Position numbers and translations under genes: made by a program
Assembly (NCBI RefSeq): GCF_020042285.1
Contig: NZ_CP083388.1
Location: 2,320,001 to 2,384,000, forward strand
Source of the DNA: Ferruginibacter albus
Lineage (GTDB): Bacteria; Bacteroidota; Bacteroidia; Chitinophagales; Chitinophagaceae
Direction of reading: 5' to 3'
Length of the DNA: 64,000 bases
Part shown: one piece after another, positions 44,279 to 52,598 of the stretch
Numbering within the stretch: the first letter of the stretch is position 1
Layout: every line of letters starts with the position of its first letter
The notes under the pieces: model-generated
The model's database searches: none
Told to the model about the DNA's origin: nothing
The model's input: only the letters and a program-made list of their open reading frames with translations

Positions 44279-45529
44279 ATGAAAAAAGAAAAATTTGATG
44301 TGATCATTGTAGGTGGCGGTCCTTCAGGCGCTGCTTGTGCAATAACACTTGCCGAAACAACGAAATTAAAAATAGCTTTAATTGATAAAGCGAGTTTTCC
44401 TCGTGATAAAACCTGTGGAGATGCATTAAGCATTGATGTTATCAACCAGGTTTCGTGGATGTCTCCATCTTTGGCTGAAAAATTCAGCGCACACACCAAC
44501 AAAATAGCTTCTTATGGTGTAAAGATCTTTTCTGCAGATCACTCTTCTATCGCCATTCCTCTTATCTATAAAGGAAAAAAAGGTTGCGGGTATGTTTTCC
44601 CAAGAATGGATTTTGACAATGTATTATTTCAACATGCAAAAGAATATAGTAACATCAGTTGTTTTGAGAATAGCGAAGTAAGGTCTATTGATAAAAATAA
44701 CGACGGCGTACTCGTTACTACAAAAAATGAGCAGCTGGAAGCACCCGTAATTGTGGGAGCAGATGGTGCACACTCTATAGTAGTAAAACAATTAAGTGAT
44801 ATAGAAGTAGAGAAGGAACATTACTGTGCCGGCTTACGTATTTATTATGAAGGCGTAACAGGCTTTAATGACGATAACATGATCGAGCTGCATTTCTTTA
44901 AAGATGTTGTTCCGGGTTATTTATGGTTATTTCCTCTGGCGGACAATAAAGCCAATGTTGGTATTGGCATGTTATCATCGGAAGTATCAAAACGTAAAGT
45001 AAACCTGAAAGAAACATTATTTGACCTTATCAATAATCATCCAGACATAAAAGAGCGTTTTAAAAATGCGAAAGCATTGGAAACGGTAAAAGGTTATGGA
45101 TTGCCCTTAGGTTCCAAAAAAAGAAATATTTCCGGAGAACGTTTTATTTTAACCGGCGATGCTGCAGGTTTAATAGACCCCCTTACGGGAGAAGGCATTG
45201 CCAATGCTATTCGCTCCGGACGTGTGGCCGCTGCGCATGTAAAAAATTGTTTTGCAGCAAACAACTTTTCTGCGTCCTTCAATAAGGCCTATGATAAAGA
45301 GATCTACGCTAAAATGTGGAAAGAGTTTAAAATAAGCAAACTGCTGCAACAGTTAAGCACCTACCCTCGCCTGTGCAATCAAATTGTTCGCAAAGCAAAT
45401 ACGGTTAAATATATACAAGGCTTATTAATAGAGGCTTTAGCAAGTGTAGATAAACGTAAAAGCATTTTATTAAACCCGAAGTTTTACTTCAAATTGTTTT
45501 TTAGTAAGAACAAACGAACTGCGGCGTAA
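44279..45529 (+). CDS. Geranylgeranyl-reductase-like flavoprotein
   Basis: A 416-aa FAD-dependent oxidoreductase of the geranylgeranyl reductase / p-hydroxybenzoate hydroxylase superfamily. The Rossmann motif is VIIVGGGPSGAACAITLAE; PRDKTCGDALS is the diagnostic GGR loop; VGADGAHS and ILTGDAAGLIDPLTGEGIAN bind FAD. Members reduce isoprenoid chains of lipids or quinones or hydroxylate small molecules; the substrate here is unknown. A basic C-terminal segment (KFYFKLFFSKNKR) may contact membrane. A MgtC gene follows 46 bp downstream. Confidence 0.88.
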   Translation: MKKEKFDVIIVGGGPSGAACAITLAETTKLKIALIDKASFPRDKTCGDALSIDVINQVSWMSPSLAEKFSAHTNKIASYGVKIFSADHSSIAIPLIYKGKKGCGYVFPRMDFDNVLFQHAKEYSNISCFENSEVRSIDKNNDGVLVTTKNEQLEAPVIVGADGAHSIVVKQLSDIEVEKEHYCAGLRIYYEGVTGFNDDNMIELHFFKDVVPGYLWLFPLADNKANVGIGMLSSEVSKRKVNLKETLFDLINNHPDIKERFKNAKALETVKGYGLPLGSKKRNISGERFILTGDAAGLIDPLTGEGIANAIRSGRVAAAHVKNCFAANNFSASFNKAYDKEIYAKMWKEFKISKLLQQLSTYPRLCNQIVRKANTVKYIQGLLIEALASVDKRKSILLNPKFYFKLFFSKNKRTAA

Positions 45530-45548
45530 GTTGATTCTTTTTCATCTA

Positions 45549-45556
45549 TACATTTG
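45549..45556 (+). promoter_or_regulatory. -7 element (TACATTTG) before the MgtC gene
   Basis: TACATTTG matches TAnnTTTG and lies 19 nt before the ATG at 45576. It suggests that the MgtC gene has its own promoter despite the short gap to the reductase gene. Confidence 0.45.
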
Positions 45557-45575
45557 TAGCTTTATATAAACTTTG

Positions 45576-46223
45576 ATGCCAATGGAATTTTACACAGTTT
45601 CCTACAAAGACCTTATAATGGTCGGCATTGCCATTTTAGTGGGATTGATCGTAGGTTCAGAACGGGAATACCACAATAAAACTGCAGGCTTGCGAACATT
45701 AATGCTGGTATCTGTCGGCTCCTGCATTTTCACCATGCTTTCTATAAAAATAGGCATTGCCAATCCAGACAGGCTTGCTGCTAATATCGTTACCGGCATT
45801 GGCTTTTTGGGAGCAGGCGCTATTTTTAAAGATGAGAACAAAATAGCCGGGCTTACAACAGCTTGTACCATATGGATAACCGCTGCGTTGGGAATGTGTG
45901 TTGGTTCGGAACATATTTATCTTGGGATATTGGGATCTTTTATTGTTCTGTTTGTTTTGATAGGCGTTTCTTACATTGAACGTTCTATCGACAGCTTTAA
46001 CCGATGCGTTATCTATATTATTACCACCACTTATACACCCGATGTAGCAAGCACTTTCCGCAAGCGTTTTAAAGAAAATGGCATGGAACCACATGCAGAA
46101 ATTCAAAGAAAAACGGGTAATAACATTACTGTTCATTGGCGCGTGTTGGGTAAGAAAAAAGCGCACAAAGCCTTTCAGCAGCTTTTGCTGAACGATAGCT
46201 CTATTATTGATCTTCAATTTTAA
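45576..46223 (+). CDS. MgtC/SapB-family membrane protein
   Basis: A 215-aa inner-membrane protein. The hydrophobic N-terminal domain has the MgtC pattern: GIAILVGLIVGSEREYHNK, AGLRTLMLVSVGSCIFTMLS, and NIVTGIGFLGAGAIFKDENK followed by GLTTACTIWITAALGMCVG. A soluble C-terminal ACT-like part (about 145-215) follows. MgtC proteins affect magnesium homeostasis and virulence in pathogens; in environmental bacteria the role is less clear. ATG choices are 45576 or 45582; a TTG at 45573 is less likely. A ParB-like small gene starts 4 bp after its stop. Confidence 0.88.
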   Translation: MPMEFYTVSYKDLIMVGIAILVGLIVGSEREYHNKTAGLRTLMLVSVGSCIFTMLSIKIGIANPDRLAANIVTGIGFLGAGAIFKDENKIAGLTTACTIWITAALGMCVGSEHIYLGILGSFIVLFVLIGVSYIERSIDSFNRCVIYIITTTYTPDVASTFRKRFKENGMEPHAEIQRKTGNNITVHWRVLGKKKAHKAFQQLLLNDSSIIDLQF

Positions 46224-46227
46224 ATCT

Positions 46228-46590
46228 ATGAGTAAAGCAAAAACCATTTGGCTAAAAGACCCTGAAAAACATGATTTTCCTTCTGCACAGGATTACCTGG
46301 AATTATTGTTTGAACCAAAAGAAGCTAAGGTGATCGTAAACAAATTAAAAAAAGCGGTTACTATTAGTAAGAAAGCTAAAGACATATTACGGGCAAGCGA
46401 ATTGCCCTTATTGGCAAAAGATAATGTACATGTACAGGCCAACCTTAAAAAATTCAGAAAGGATCAAAAGCTGTCTCCTATTTTATTAGTACGCTCAACG
46501 GGCAAGTTGATAATAGCAGATGGCTATCATCGTATGTGTGCAAGCTATTATCTTACAGAAGACCTGGAAGTTCCATGCAGGTTGGTATAA
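46228..46590 (+). CDS. Small ParB/sulfiredoxin-fold protein
   Basis: A 120-aa protein. LSPILLVRSTGKLIIADGYH followed by RMCASYYL matches the ParB/sulfiredoxin N-terminal fold (P-I-L-V...DG-HR). The preceding helical half (DYLELLFEPKEAKVIVNKLK) is unfamiliar. There is no helix-turn-helix, so it is not a chromosome-partitioning ParB. The frame extends upstream to 46207 inside the MgtC gene, but the ATG at 46228 follows the MgtC stop directly. Function unknown. Confidence 0.75.
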   Translation: MSKAKTIWLKDPEKHDFPSAQDYLELLFEPKEAKVIVNKLKKAVTISKKAKDILRASELPLLAKDNVHVQANLKKFRKDQKLSPILLVRSTGKLIIADGYHRMCASYYLTEDLEVPCRLV

Positions 46591-46601
46591 AAAAATTATA
46601 G

Positions 46602-47027
46602 ATGACAAGGATGATCAATAAGCTACTGTTGTTAGCCGCTGTATTCATACTATTGACTGCCTGTTCGGCAAGTAAGTATAATAAAGAAGCAATGTCATCA
46701 ATGCCATTTTATTTAAAAGTAACTAAAGAAGCTTTAAACAACTTTGAAAGCCAGGGCAATTATCATTCTGCACATTTATTATTAACTGCACACAATTCTT
46801 TTGTTTATTATAAAATATATGAAGTAGGATACGATCTAAGCACAGGAAATTATACGCTGAAAAACGGAATTCTTACATTACGCTGGAACAAAAAGAACAC
46901 ATTAAATGCTGTTGCTGATTCTGATTTTTACAAACATTATTTTGCTTATGATACTCCTACTCCCTTTAAGATCGAAGGCGTTAAATATTATTATACAGAT
47001 ACATTGCTTACACGAATTAAGAAGTAG
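46602..47027 (+). CDS. Lipoprotein, function unknown
   Basis: A 141-aa lipoprotein: hydrophobic signal (INKLLLLAAVFILLTAC) with Cys at about 21 in the LTAC lipobox. The mature part is small with Lys- and Tyr-rich strands (YHSAHLLLTAHNSFVYYKIY); I recognise no family. An alternative start at 46611 would give MINKLLLL. It follows the ParB-like gene by 11 bp, so it is probably in the MgtC operon. Its 3' end abuts a convergent gene at 47028 with no spacer. Confidence 0.7.
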   Translation: MTRMINKLLLLAAVFILLTACSASKYNKEAMSSMPFYLKVTKEALNNFESQGNYHSAHLLLTAHNSFVYYKIYEVGYDLSTGNYTLKNGILTLRWNKKNTLNAVADSDFYKHYFAYDTPTPFKIEGVKYYYTDTLLTRIKK

Positions 47028-48101
47028 TTATTTATAGAAAAAATATTGGTATCGAATGCCGCCGGTAAAAACATCATTGGCATAATATAACTCTTTTTCC
47101 AATAAACCTTTCTTGTTATATACTCTTCTTGTTTCTGATGTATTTGTTATTAACTGATTTGAAAGATCATAAAAATTTATGCAGGTAGAATAACTTTCGA
47201 TCCTACCTAAACTATCGTAATGGCTTATTAAAATGGGATGCATAATATCTTTTTCATTAAGATCTCCATCATACCTAATTTCTGTACGGATGCCTAAAGG
47301 ATCATAATAACTCACATATCTTGTGTCTGACTGTATATATTTATTACCCCGGTATAAATATTTTATGTAAGCAGTTAATCTTCTTTTCTCATCATAATTA
47401 TAAGTTTCCAGGCTCCATAAACTTGAGTCGGAAGTAAATACCTCTGTTCTCATAAGCAGATTATTATTATAATAATCTCGGTTTATGCTATTTGAGTTTC
47501 TTTTAACCGCTATCATTGTATCCTTTACAAAGATCGTATCATAATTATTTTTAACCGTATCGCAACAGGCAATCTGCCACAAGGAACTGTCTTCTATTTT
47601 TTTGTTTACTGATGTTATGATCACATAGTTTGAATCTTGTTGAAGCCGATAATCGATATTAAGGATCAGTTTTTTATTTCTTCGGGAAGAATCCAGTATC
47701 TCTCCAAAAACGGGCCAATGATATATGCTGAAGACCGGATCATCCTTAGATGTAGCCTGATAAGCATTTTCATTTAAAATTACATTTACATTAATTTCCT
47801 TTTCATTAGACCGAATTATGTTATAAATAAGACTGTCATTCAGTTTTCCTTTAGTATATTCTGTCATTTTTTCTATCCAGCCTTTTTTATCTATTTTTTT
47901 AATTTGCACCAGTTCTCTTTTATATTTATCGTTTACCCAATAGCTATGAATTTCTCTTACTCTATTTTTATAAATATCTGAATCTATTTTATAAAGCCCT
48001 AAATCTCTATAACAACTGATGTACACATTGGTGTAAAAAGAATTTTGTGCAAGCAGGATTTTACTAAAGAATAAGCAAATAATAAGGAAGTAATATTTCA
48101 T
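47028..48101 (-). CDS. Secreted protein, function unknown
   Basis: A 357-aa secreted protein (signal peptide ending FSKILLAQ). The mature part is rich in Tyr, Asn and Asp and contains many short strands of the kind KRRLTAYIKYLYRGNKYIQS, reminiscent of YD/RHS-like or MORN-like beta repeats, including RRVYNKKGLLEKELYY near the end. No catalytic motif is seen. It is convergent with the lipoprotein gene and its stop codon is immediately adjacent. I cannot assign a role. Confidence 0.6.
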   Translation of the reverse strand: MKYYFLIICLFFSKILLAQNSFYTNVYISCYRDLGLYKIDSDIYKNRVREIHSYWVNDKYKRELVQIKKIDKKGWIEKMTEYTKGKLNDSLIYNIIRSNEKEINVNVILNENAYQATSKDDPVFSIYHWPVFGEILDSSRRNKKLILNIDYRLQQDSNYVIITSVNKKIEDSSLWQIACCDTVKNNYDTIFVKDTMIAVKRNSNSINRDYYNNNLLMRTEVFTSDSSLWSLETYNYDEKRRLTAYIKYLYRGNKYIQSDTRYVSYYDPLGIRTEIRYDGDLNEKDIMHPILISHYDSLGRIESYSTCINFYDLSNQLITNTSETRRVYNKKGLLEKELYYANDVFTGGIRYQYFFYK

Positions 48102-48225
48102 GTCATAAGGTTTTGTTTTAAGGCGTTTGTCAAAAATAAAATTCCTGGTGAAAAAACAATCTTAAAAGATCGGATCAAGAAAAGTATTTTCATTATCATA
48201 CTGCTAAGCGTGAGGGATTGAAGCG

Positions 48226-48308
48226 GAAAGCCCGCTGAGGGTTTTTGTGCGTGTGCGGTTCCCCCTTAGGGGGTTAAGGGGCGTGGCGGACTTGCAGCGA
48301 AAAGCCCG
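48226..48308 (+). repeat. Dispersed GC-rich element, copy B
   Basis: Contains GGAAAGCCCGCTGAGGGTTT, GTGCGGTTCCCCCTTAGGG and GGCGGACTTGCAGCGAAAAG in that order, matching copy A at 43033-43096 in the opposite orientation. The palindrome CCCCCTTAGGGGG sits in its middle. It fills most of the 300-bp gap before the desaturase gene. Confidence 0.75.
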
Positions 48309-48376
48309 ACCCCTTGCGGAGCTTGGGGACACGTCATAAATCTGTCATTTATGAAATGTTTATGCCTGTTTTGAGT

Positions 48377-48384
48377 TAATTTTG
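48377..48384 (+). promoter_or_regulatory. -7 element (TAATTTTG) before the desaturase gene
   Basis: TAATTTTG matches TAnnTTTG and lies 17 nt before the ATG at 48402, giving a short leader of about 10-14 nt. Confidence 0.5.
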
Positions 48385-48401
48385 CAGACTAAACTGAACA
48401 T

Positions 48402-49427
48402 ATGGCAAGAAGAACTGATTTTGTTTACTCTACCAACCCGGAACCGCACCGTATTAGAACCAAGCAAATTTTAAAGCAGCACCCTCAAATAAGAACGTTG
48501 ATAGGGAAAAATCCGTTGACCATTTTTGCTATTTTAGGATTAGTTGCTTTCCAGGTGGTATTGGCGTGGCTGGTTAAAGACCAATCGTGGTGGATCGTTA
48601 TTGGTGCCGCTTATTTATTAGGCGCTTTTGCCGATCATTCTTTGTTTGTAATGATCCATGAATGTGCGCACAAACTGCTTTTTAAAAAACCCGCTGCTAA
48701 TAAAATTGCAGGGATTGTTGCCAATATGCCGCAGATATTTCCTTCGTCAATTTCATTTGAACGCTATCATATCAAACATCATTCTTTCCAGGGTATACAT
48801 GAGTTGGATGCCGACCTGCCTAACCGTTGGGAAGCAAGATTGATCAATAATTATTTTATTGGCAAGATCATCTGGTTATTGTTTTATCCTTTTTGGCAAG
48901 TGTTCAGGATATCCCGATTAAAAGAGATCAATCCATTTGATGGTTGGCTGGCATTGAACTGGGTGGTGCAAATTGTTTTTTCTGCTGCTATCATTTTATT
49001 ATTTGGAGGAAAGGCATTTGCATTTTTATTATTGAGCTTTTTCTTTTCAGTAGGCTTGCATCCATTGGGAGCAAGATGGATACAGGAACATTATTTAACG
49101 CATGGCGAACAGGAAACCTACAGCTATTACGGCGTATTGAATAATGTTTCATTCAACGTGGGTTACCATAATGAACACCACGATTTCCCTTCTATTCCAT
49201 GGAACAGGTTGCCGGAGATCAGAAAAACAGCGCCTTCTTATTACAATACACTTTCCTATCATACTTCGTGGACAAAACTATTCTTCCGCTTTTTGTTTGA
49301 CCAGGAAATATCCTTGTTCTCCCGTGTGGTTCGTAAAGACAGAGGCAAAGTTCCTTTAACTGATGAATCAAAACCGGACGCAGAATTAACCGGCAAAGAA
49401 ACATTGAGCGAGCCTTTAGCCAATTAA
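48402..49427 (+). CDS. Sphingolipid delta-4 desaturase (DEGS)-like fatty acid desaturase
   Basis: A 341-aa membrane di-iron desaturase. The three histidine boxes are H86-ECA-H90, H123-IK-H126-H127 and H256-NE-H259-H260. It closely follows eukaryotic dihydroceramide delta-4 desaturases: the N-terminal DFVYSTNPEPHRIRTKQIL, SISFERYHIKHHSF, GLHPLGARWIQEHYL and ETYSYYGVLNNVSFNVGYHN with EHHDFPSIP are the recognisable blocks from the human DEGS1 sequence as I remember it. Bacteroidota make sphingolipids, so a ceramide substrate is plausible (inference). A thioredoxin-like gene starts 3 bp after the stop and ApbE follows, so the three are probably co-expressed. Confidence 0.88.
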   Translation: MARRTDFVYSTNPEPHRIRTKQILKQHPQIRTLIGKNPLTIFAILGLVAFQVVLAWLVKDQSWWIVIGAAYLLGAFADHSLFVMIHECAHKLLFKKPAANKIAGIVANMPQIFPSSISFERYHIKHHSFQGIHELDADLPNRWEARLINNYFIGKIIWLLFYPFWQVFRISRLKEINPFDGWLALNWVVQIVFSAAIILLFGGKAFAFLLLSFFFSVGLHPLGARWIQEHYLTHGEQETYSYYGVLNNVSFNVGYHNEHHDFPSIPWNRLPEIRKTAPSYYNTLSYHTSWTKLFFRFLFDQEISLFSRVVRKDRGKVPLTDESKPDAELTGKETLSEPLAN

Positions 49428-49430
49428 GTT

Positions 49431-49868
49431 ATGAAGATGTTTTTGCTTTCTATTCTATCAGGCATATTGCTTTTACCGCAAGCATGGCTGACCAATATAG
49501 AAGATGCAAAACAAATAGCGCATCAACATCATAAATACATTCTATTGAATTTTTCGGGCTCAGATTGGTGTGCGCCCTGCATACGCATGCATAAAGATAT
49601 TTTTGATAGCAAAGCATTTATATTTTATGCTGATTCTAACCTGGTATTGTTGAATGCCGATTTTCCAAGATTGAAAAAAAACCGGTTATCTGCGGTTCAG
49701 CAAAAAGCAAATGATGCGCTGGCGGATGTTTATAATCCAACGGGAATCTTCCCCTACACGTTACTGCTGGATGCCGATGGAAAGGTTTTAAAAAGCTGGG
49801 AAAAGTATTATGCAAATGGCACGGAAAGCTTTATTAAGGAAATAAAAGGCGCATCTTTATCACACTGA
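49431..49868 (+). CDS. Exported thioredoxin-like protein
   Basis: A 145-aa protein with an N-terminal hydrophobic signal (MFLLSILSGILLLPQAWL) and a thioredoxin fold: NFSGSDWCAPCIRMHKDIFD has the CxxC (CAPC), and the cis-Pro element FPYTLLLDADGKVLKSW follows. It is probably a periplasmic disulfide reductant. It starts 3 bp after the desaturase stop and ends 25 bp before the ApbE gene. A role in supplying electrons to either neighbour is inference. Confidence 0.82.
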   Translation: MKMFLLSILSGILLLPQAWLTNIEDAKQIAHQHHKYILLNFSGSDWCAPCIRMHKDIFDSKAFIFYADSNLVLLNADFPRLKKNRLSAVQQKANDALADVYNPTGIFPYTLLLDADGKVLKSWEKYYANGTESFIKEIKGASLSH

Positions 49869-49893
49869 TCTTTACACTTATTCATTAATATCA

Positions 49894-50847
49894 ATGCAGG
49901 CATTTAGAAAGCAGGAGTTACTGATGGGCAATCGCTTTGAATTATCGGTAGTTGCTGATGATGAATATTGGGCTAATGAACAGGTTACTCTTGCCATAAA
50001 CGAGATCAAACGTATTGAGGCTAAACTCTCTACTTATAAAGAAGATAGCGAAACCAACCTTATTAATCGATTGGCAGGTATTGAGCCTGTACAGGTAAGC
50101 GATGAAACTTTTCAATTGATTGAACGAAGCATCCGCATTTCGTCTATTACACAAGGCGCTTTTGATATTACTTATGGCTCACTGGATAAAAGTCTTTGGA
50201 ATTTTGACAGGAACATGAAAGCATTACCTTCTGCTGAAACTGCAAAGCAGATGATACGCCTTATCAATTACAAAAACATCTTACTGGATAAAGCAAACAA
50301 AACAGTTTTTTTAAAAGAGAAAGGAATGCGTATCGGATTTGGAGGCATTGGCAAAGGGTATGCGGCACAGATGGCGAAATCATTATTGATAAAAAATGGC
50401 GTTACCAGCGGCGTTGTAAATGCTTCAGGAGACCTTGCTACATGGGGATTTCAGCCTGACGGCAAAAAATGGACAATTGGCATTGCGCATCCGGATGTTG
50501 CCAAGCTTCCTTTTTCATATTTAGAGATAAGTGATATGGCTGTGGCTACTTCAGGTAATTATGAAAAATTTGTACTCATTGACGGCAAAAAATATTCTCA
50601 TACCATTGATCCTAAAACGGGATTGCCTATTACGGGAATAAAAAGCGTTACTGTCATTTCACCCAATGCTGAAATATCCGATGCCCTGGCAACACCTGTT
50701 ACCATTATGGGAATTGAAAAAGGCCTTTATTTAATTGATCAATTGACGGGTGTAGAATGTATTGTTATTGATGATGACAATAAACTATACACTTCTAAAA
50801 ATATTAAGTTGAAAGAAAATGTCTCACAAAGACACAGAGAACGTTGA
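49894..50847 (+). CDS. apbE: FAD:protein FMN transferase (ApbE)
   Basis: A 317-aa ApbE-like flavin transferase that covalently attaches FMN to threonine in proteins such as Nqr and Rnf subunits. The pattern LLMGNRFELSVVADDEYW, LSTYKEDSETNLINRL, GFGGIGKGYAAQMAK, VVNASGDLATWG and HTIDPKTGLPITGIKSV is complete, with the DALATP magnesium site. No lipobox is seen, so it may be cytoplasmic or anchored differently. It is the third gene of the desaturase operon. The last codons overlap an imperfect inverted repeat shared with the convergent hydrolase. Confidence 0.9.
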   Translation: MQAFRKQELLMGNRFELSVVADDEYWANEQVTLAINEIKRIEAKLSTYKEDSETNLINRLAGIEPVQVSDETFQLIERSIRISSITQGAFDITYGSLDKSLWNFDRNMKALPSAETAKQMIRLINYKNILLDKANKTVFLKEKGMRIGFGGIGKGYAAQMAKSLLIKNGVTSGVVNASGDLATWGFQPDGKKWTIGIAHPDVAKLPFSYLEISDMAVATSGNYEKFVLIDGKKYSHTIDPKTGLPITGIKSVTVISPNAEISDALATPVTIMGIEKGLYLIDQLTGVECIVIDDDNKLYTSKNIKLKENVSQRHRER

Positions 50848-50881
50848 GTTTTTCTTTGTGCTCTTGGTGTACTCTGTGAGG
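50822..50881. terminator. Imperfect inverted repeat between convergent genes
   Basis: CTCACA (50823-50828) pairs with TGTGAG (50875-50880), with further partial pairing of GACAC and GGTGT inside. It covers the last apbE codons and likely ends transcription in both directions. Confidence 0.45.
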
Positions 50882-50888
50882 CAAAAAA

Positions 50889-51701
50889 TTATTTAAAGAT
50901 CTTTGCAAAGAAATCCTGCATATCCTTCCAGGATGCTTTATCCGCCGCTTCGTTATATTCTATTGGCATAGAGAATTTTTTTCCTATTGCAGTTGCATCA
51001 GGATTAGTGAATGCATGTGTTGCATTCGCATATGATTTGAAAGCGTAATCAGCATTGATAGAATCCATTTGCTTTTTAAATGCGGCTACATCTTCCGGTG
51101 AAACGAATTTATCTGCTTCCCCATGACAAACCAATACTTTTGCTTTCAACAAACCTTTCGTTGCAGGCACACCGGCCAAACTTCCATGAAAGCTTACCAC
51201 GCCATTTAAATCTTCTCCCAGCTTTGCCAGGTTCAACAAAATACCTCCACCAAAGCAATAGCCTATGGCTGCTACTTTTGAATTATCTGCCTGCGGATAT
51301 TTTTTTATGGCTGTTAACGCAGCATCAAAACGTTTTTTTGCCATTTGTGGGTCACTATAAAAAGGCATCGCCATTGCTTTAGCATCTGTAGGATTTTCAG
51401 CTACTTTTCCATCGCCATACATATCCACAGCAATTGCTAAATAACCTAATGCAGCCAGCTCTCTTGCACGGCGTTTTACATATTCCGTTTCTCCCCACCA
51501 TTCATGTACAACCAGTACCACAGGGCGTTTACCTGAGATAGCAGAATCATACGCCACATACCCCTTCATGCTTGTTTGTCCATCAGTATAAGTAATGGCT
51601 TCTGTTTTAATGGAATTATTCATCGATTGTGGTGATTTATTTTGATCAACCGAACAGGCAACTCCTAAAAAACCTACCAAAAGAATAGAAAGTAATTTCA
51701 T
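50889..51701 (-). CDS. Dienelactone-hydrolase-family lipoprotein
   Basis: A 270-aa alpha/beta hydrolase exported as a lipoprotein (VGFLGVAC, Cys 16). The nucleophile elbow is AIGYCFGGG (Cys as in dienelactone hydrolases), the acid residue lies in CHGEADKFVSPEDV and the His in NATHAFTNPDA. VLVVHEWWGETEYVKRRARE is the typical DLH start. Natural substrates are unknown. It is divergent from the glycosyltransferase cluster; the 97 bp between them hold promoters for both. Confidence 0.88.
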   Translation of the reverse strand: MKLLSILLVGFLGVACSVDQNKSPQSMNNSIKTEAITYTDGQTSMKGYVAYDSAISGKRPVVLVVHEWWGETEYVKRRARELAALGYLAIAVDMYGDGKVAENPTDAKAMAMPFYSDPQMAKKRFDAALTAIKKYPQADNSKVAAIGYCFGGGILLNLAKLGEDLNGVVSFHGSLAGVPATKGLLKAKVLVCHGEADKFVSPEDVAAFKKQMDSINADYAFKSYANATHAFTNPDATAIGKKFSMPIEYNEAADKASWKDMQDFFAKIFK

Positions 51702-51798
51702 AAAATAATTTTTAGTACAACAAAATTAAGTATCTGTAAACTAAAATCAACCTGTTAAATTCGGCAACAAACAAATGCTTTTTGTTATTTTGCAGTTG

Positions 51799-52587
51799 AT
51801 GAAAGCATCCTTGATAATACCTTTTTACAAAGACTTAAAGGGATTGGAATTAATTTTTCTTGCATTGAATAAACAGTCAGCAAAAGGTGCGTTTGAAGTG
51901 ATCATTGCGGAAGATGCTGAGGCAAAAGAGACGATCGATTTTCTGCTTACCATCAAACCTTCCTTACAGTTTCCTGTTCTGCACACTTCGCAGGAAGATA
52001 AAGGCTTTAGAAAATGCCGGGCATTGAACAATGCTGTAAAACTGGCAAACAGCGATTACCTTGTATTTATTGATGGTGACTGTATTCCTCATAACCATTT
52101 AATAAAAGAATATCTTGCTTTAAAAGAAAAGAATAAAGTTATTTACGGCAGAAGAGTAAACTTAAGCCAATCGATTACCGAAAAATTATTGTACACAAAA
52201 AATATTGGCATTCTTACTTTACTAAACCTGTTAACCTCAAAAAGCTCAAGAGTTAAAGAAGGGTTGTATTTACCTTTTGTACCACGATCGATGAAAAGCA
52301 AGCGGCAATTTTGGGGATGCAACTGGGCTGTTTTAAAAGAGCATTTATTTGCCATAAATGGTTTTGATGAAGATTATACTGAATATGGATATGAAGATAT
52401 TGATACGTATAATAGATTATATGCAATTGGTTGCCGCCCTGAATCATCCAAATTTCGGGCAATTGTTTATCATCTTTACCATAGGCATCTTGGGAATGAT
52501 GATGTAATGGCACGAATGAAATCACTATTTGAGAAAAAACAAGCTGAAGGTTTATTTAGGTGTAAAAACGGAATTGAAAAATTATAA
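51799..52587 (+). CDS. Family 2 glycosyltransferase
   Basis: A 262-aa GT2 (GT-A fold) enzyme. The N-terminal KASLIIPFYKDLKGLE, the FIDGDC metal site and the C-terminal GFDEDYTEYGYEDIDTYNRL galactosyltransferase-like part are clear. The ATG at 51799 is used because TATTTTGCAG just upstream looks like a promoter element and MKASLIIPFY is a normal GT2 start; the frame also opens at 51775. It is the first gene of a plus-strand cluster with GT11 and a GT9-like gene. Sugar donor and acceptor are unknown. Confidence 0.85.
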   Translation: MKASLIIPFYKDLKGLELIFLALNKQSAKGAFEVIIAEDAEAKETIDFLLTIKPSLQFPVLHTSQEDKGFRKCRALNNAVKLANSDYLVFIDGDCIPHNHLIKEYLALKEKNKVIYGRRVNLSQSITEKLLYTKNIGILTLLNLLTSKSSRVKEGLYLPFVPRSMKSKRQFWGCNWAVLKEHLFAINGFDEDYTEYGYEDIDTYNRLYAIGCRPESSKFRAIVYHLYHRHLGNDDVMARMKSLFEKKQAEGLFRCKNGIEKL

Positions 52588-52598
52588 CTTATCAACGA

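Noticed and set aside
45699..46247. 182-aa minus-strand ORF opposite the MgtC gene
   Set aside because: It is antisense to a conserved membrane protein, shows no family pattern, and overlaps two real genes.
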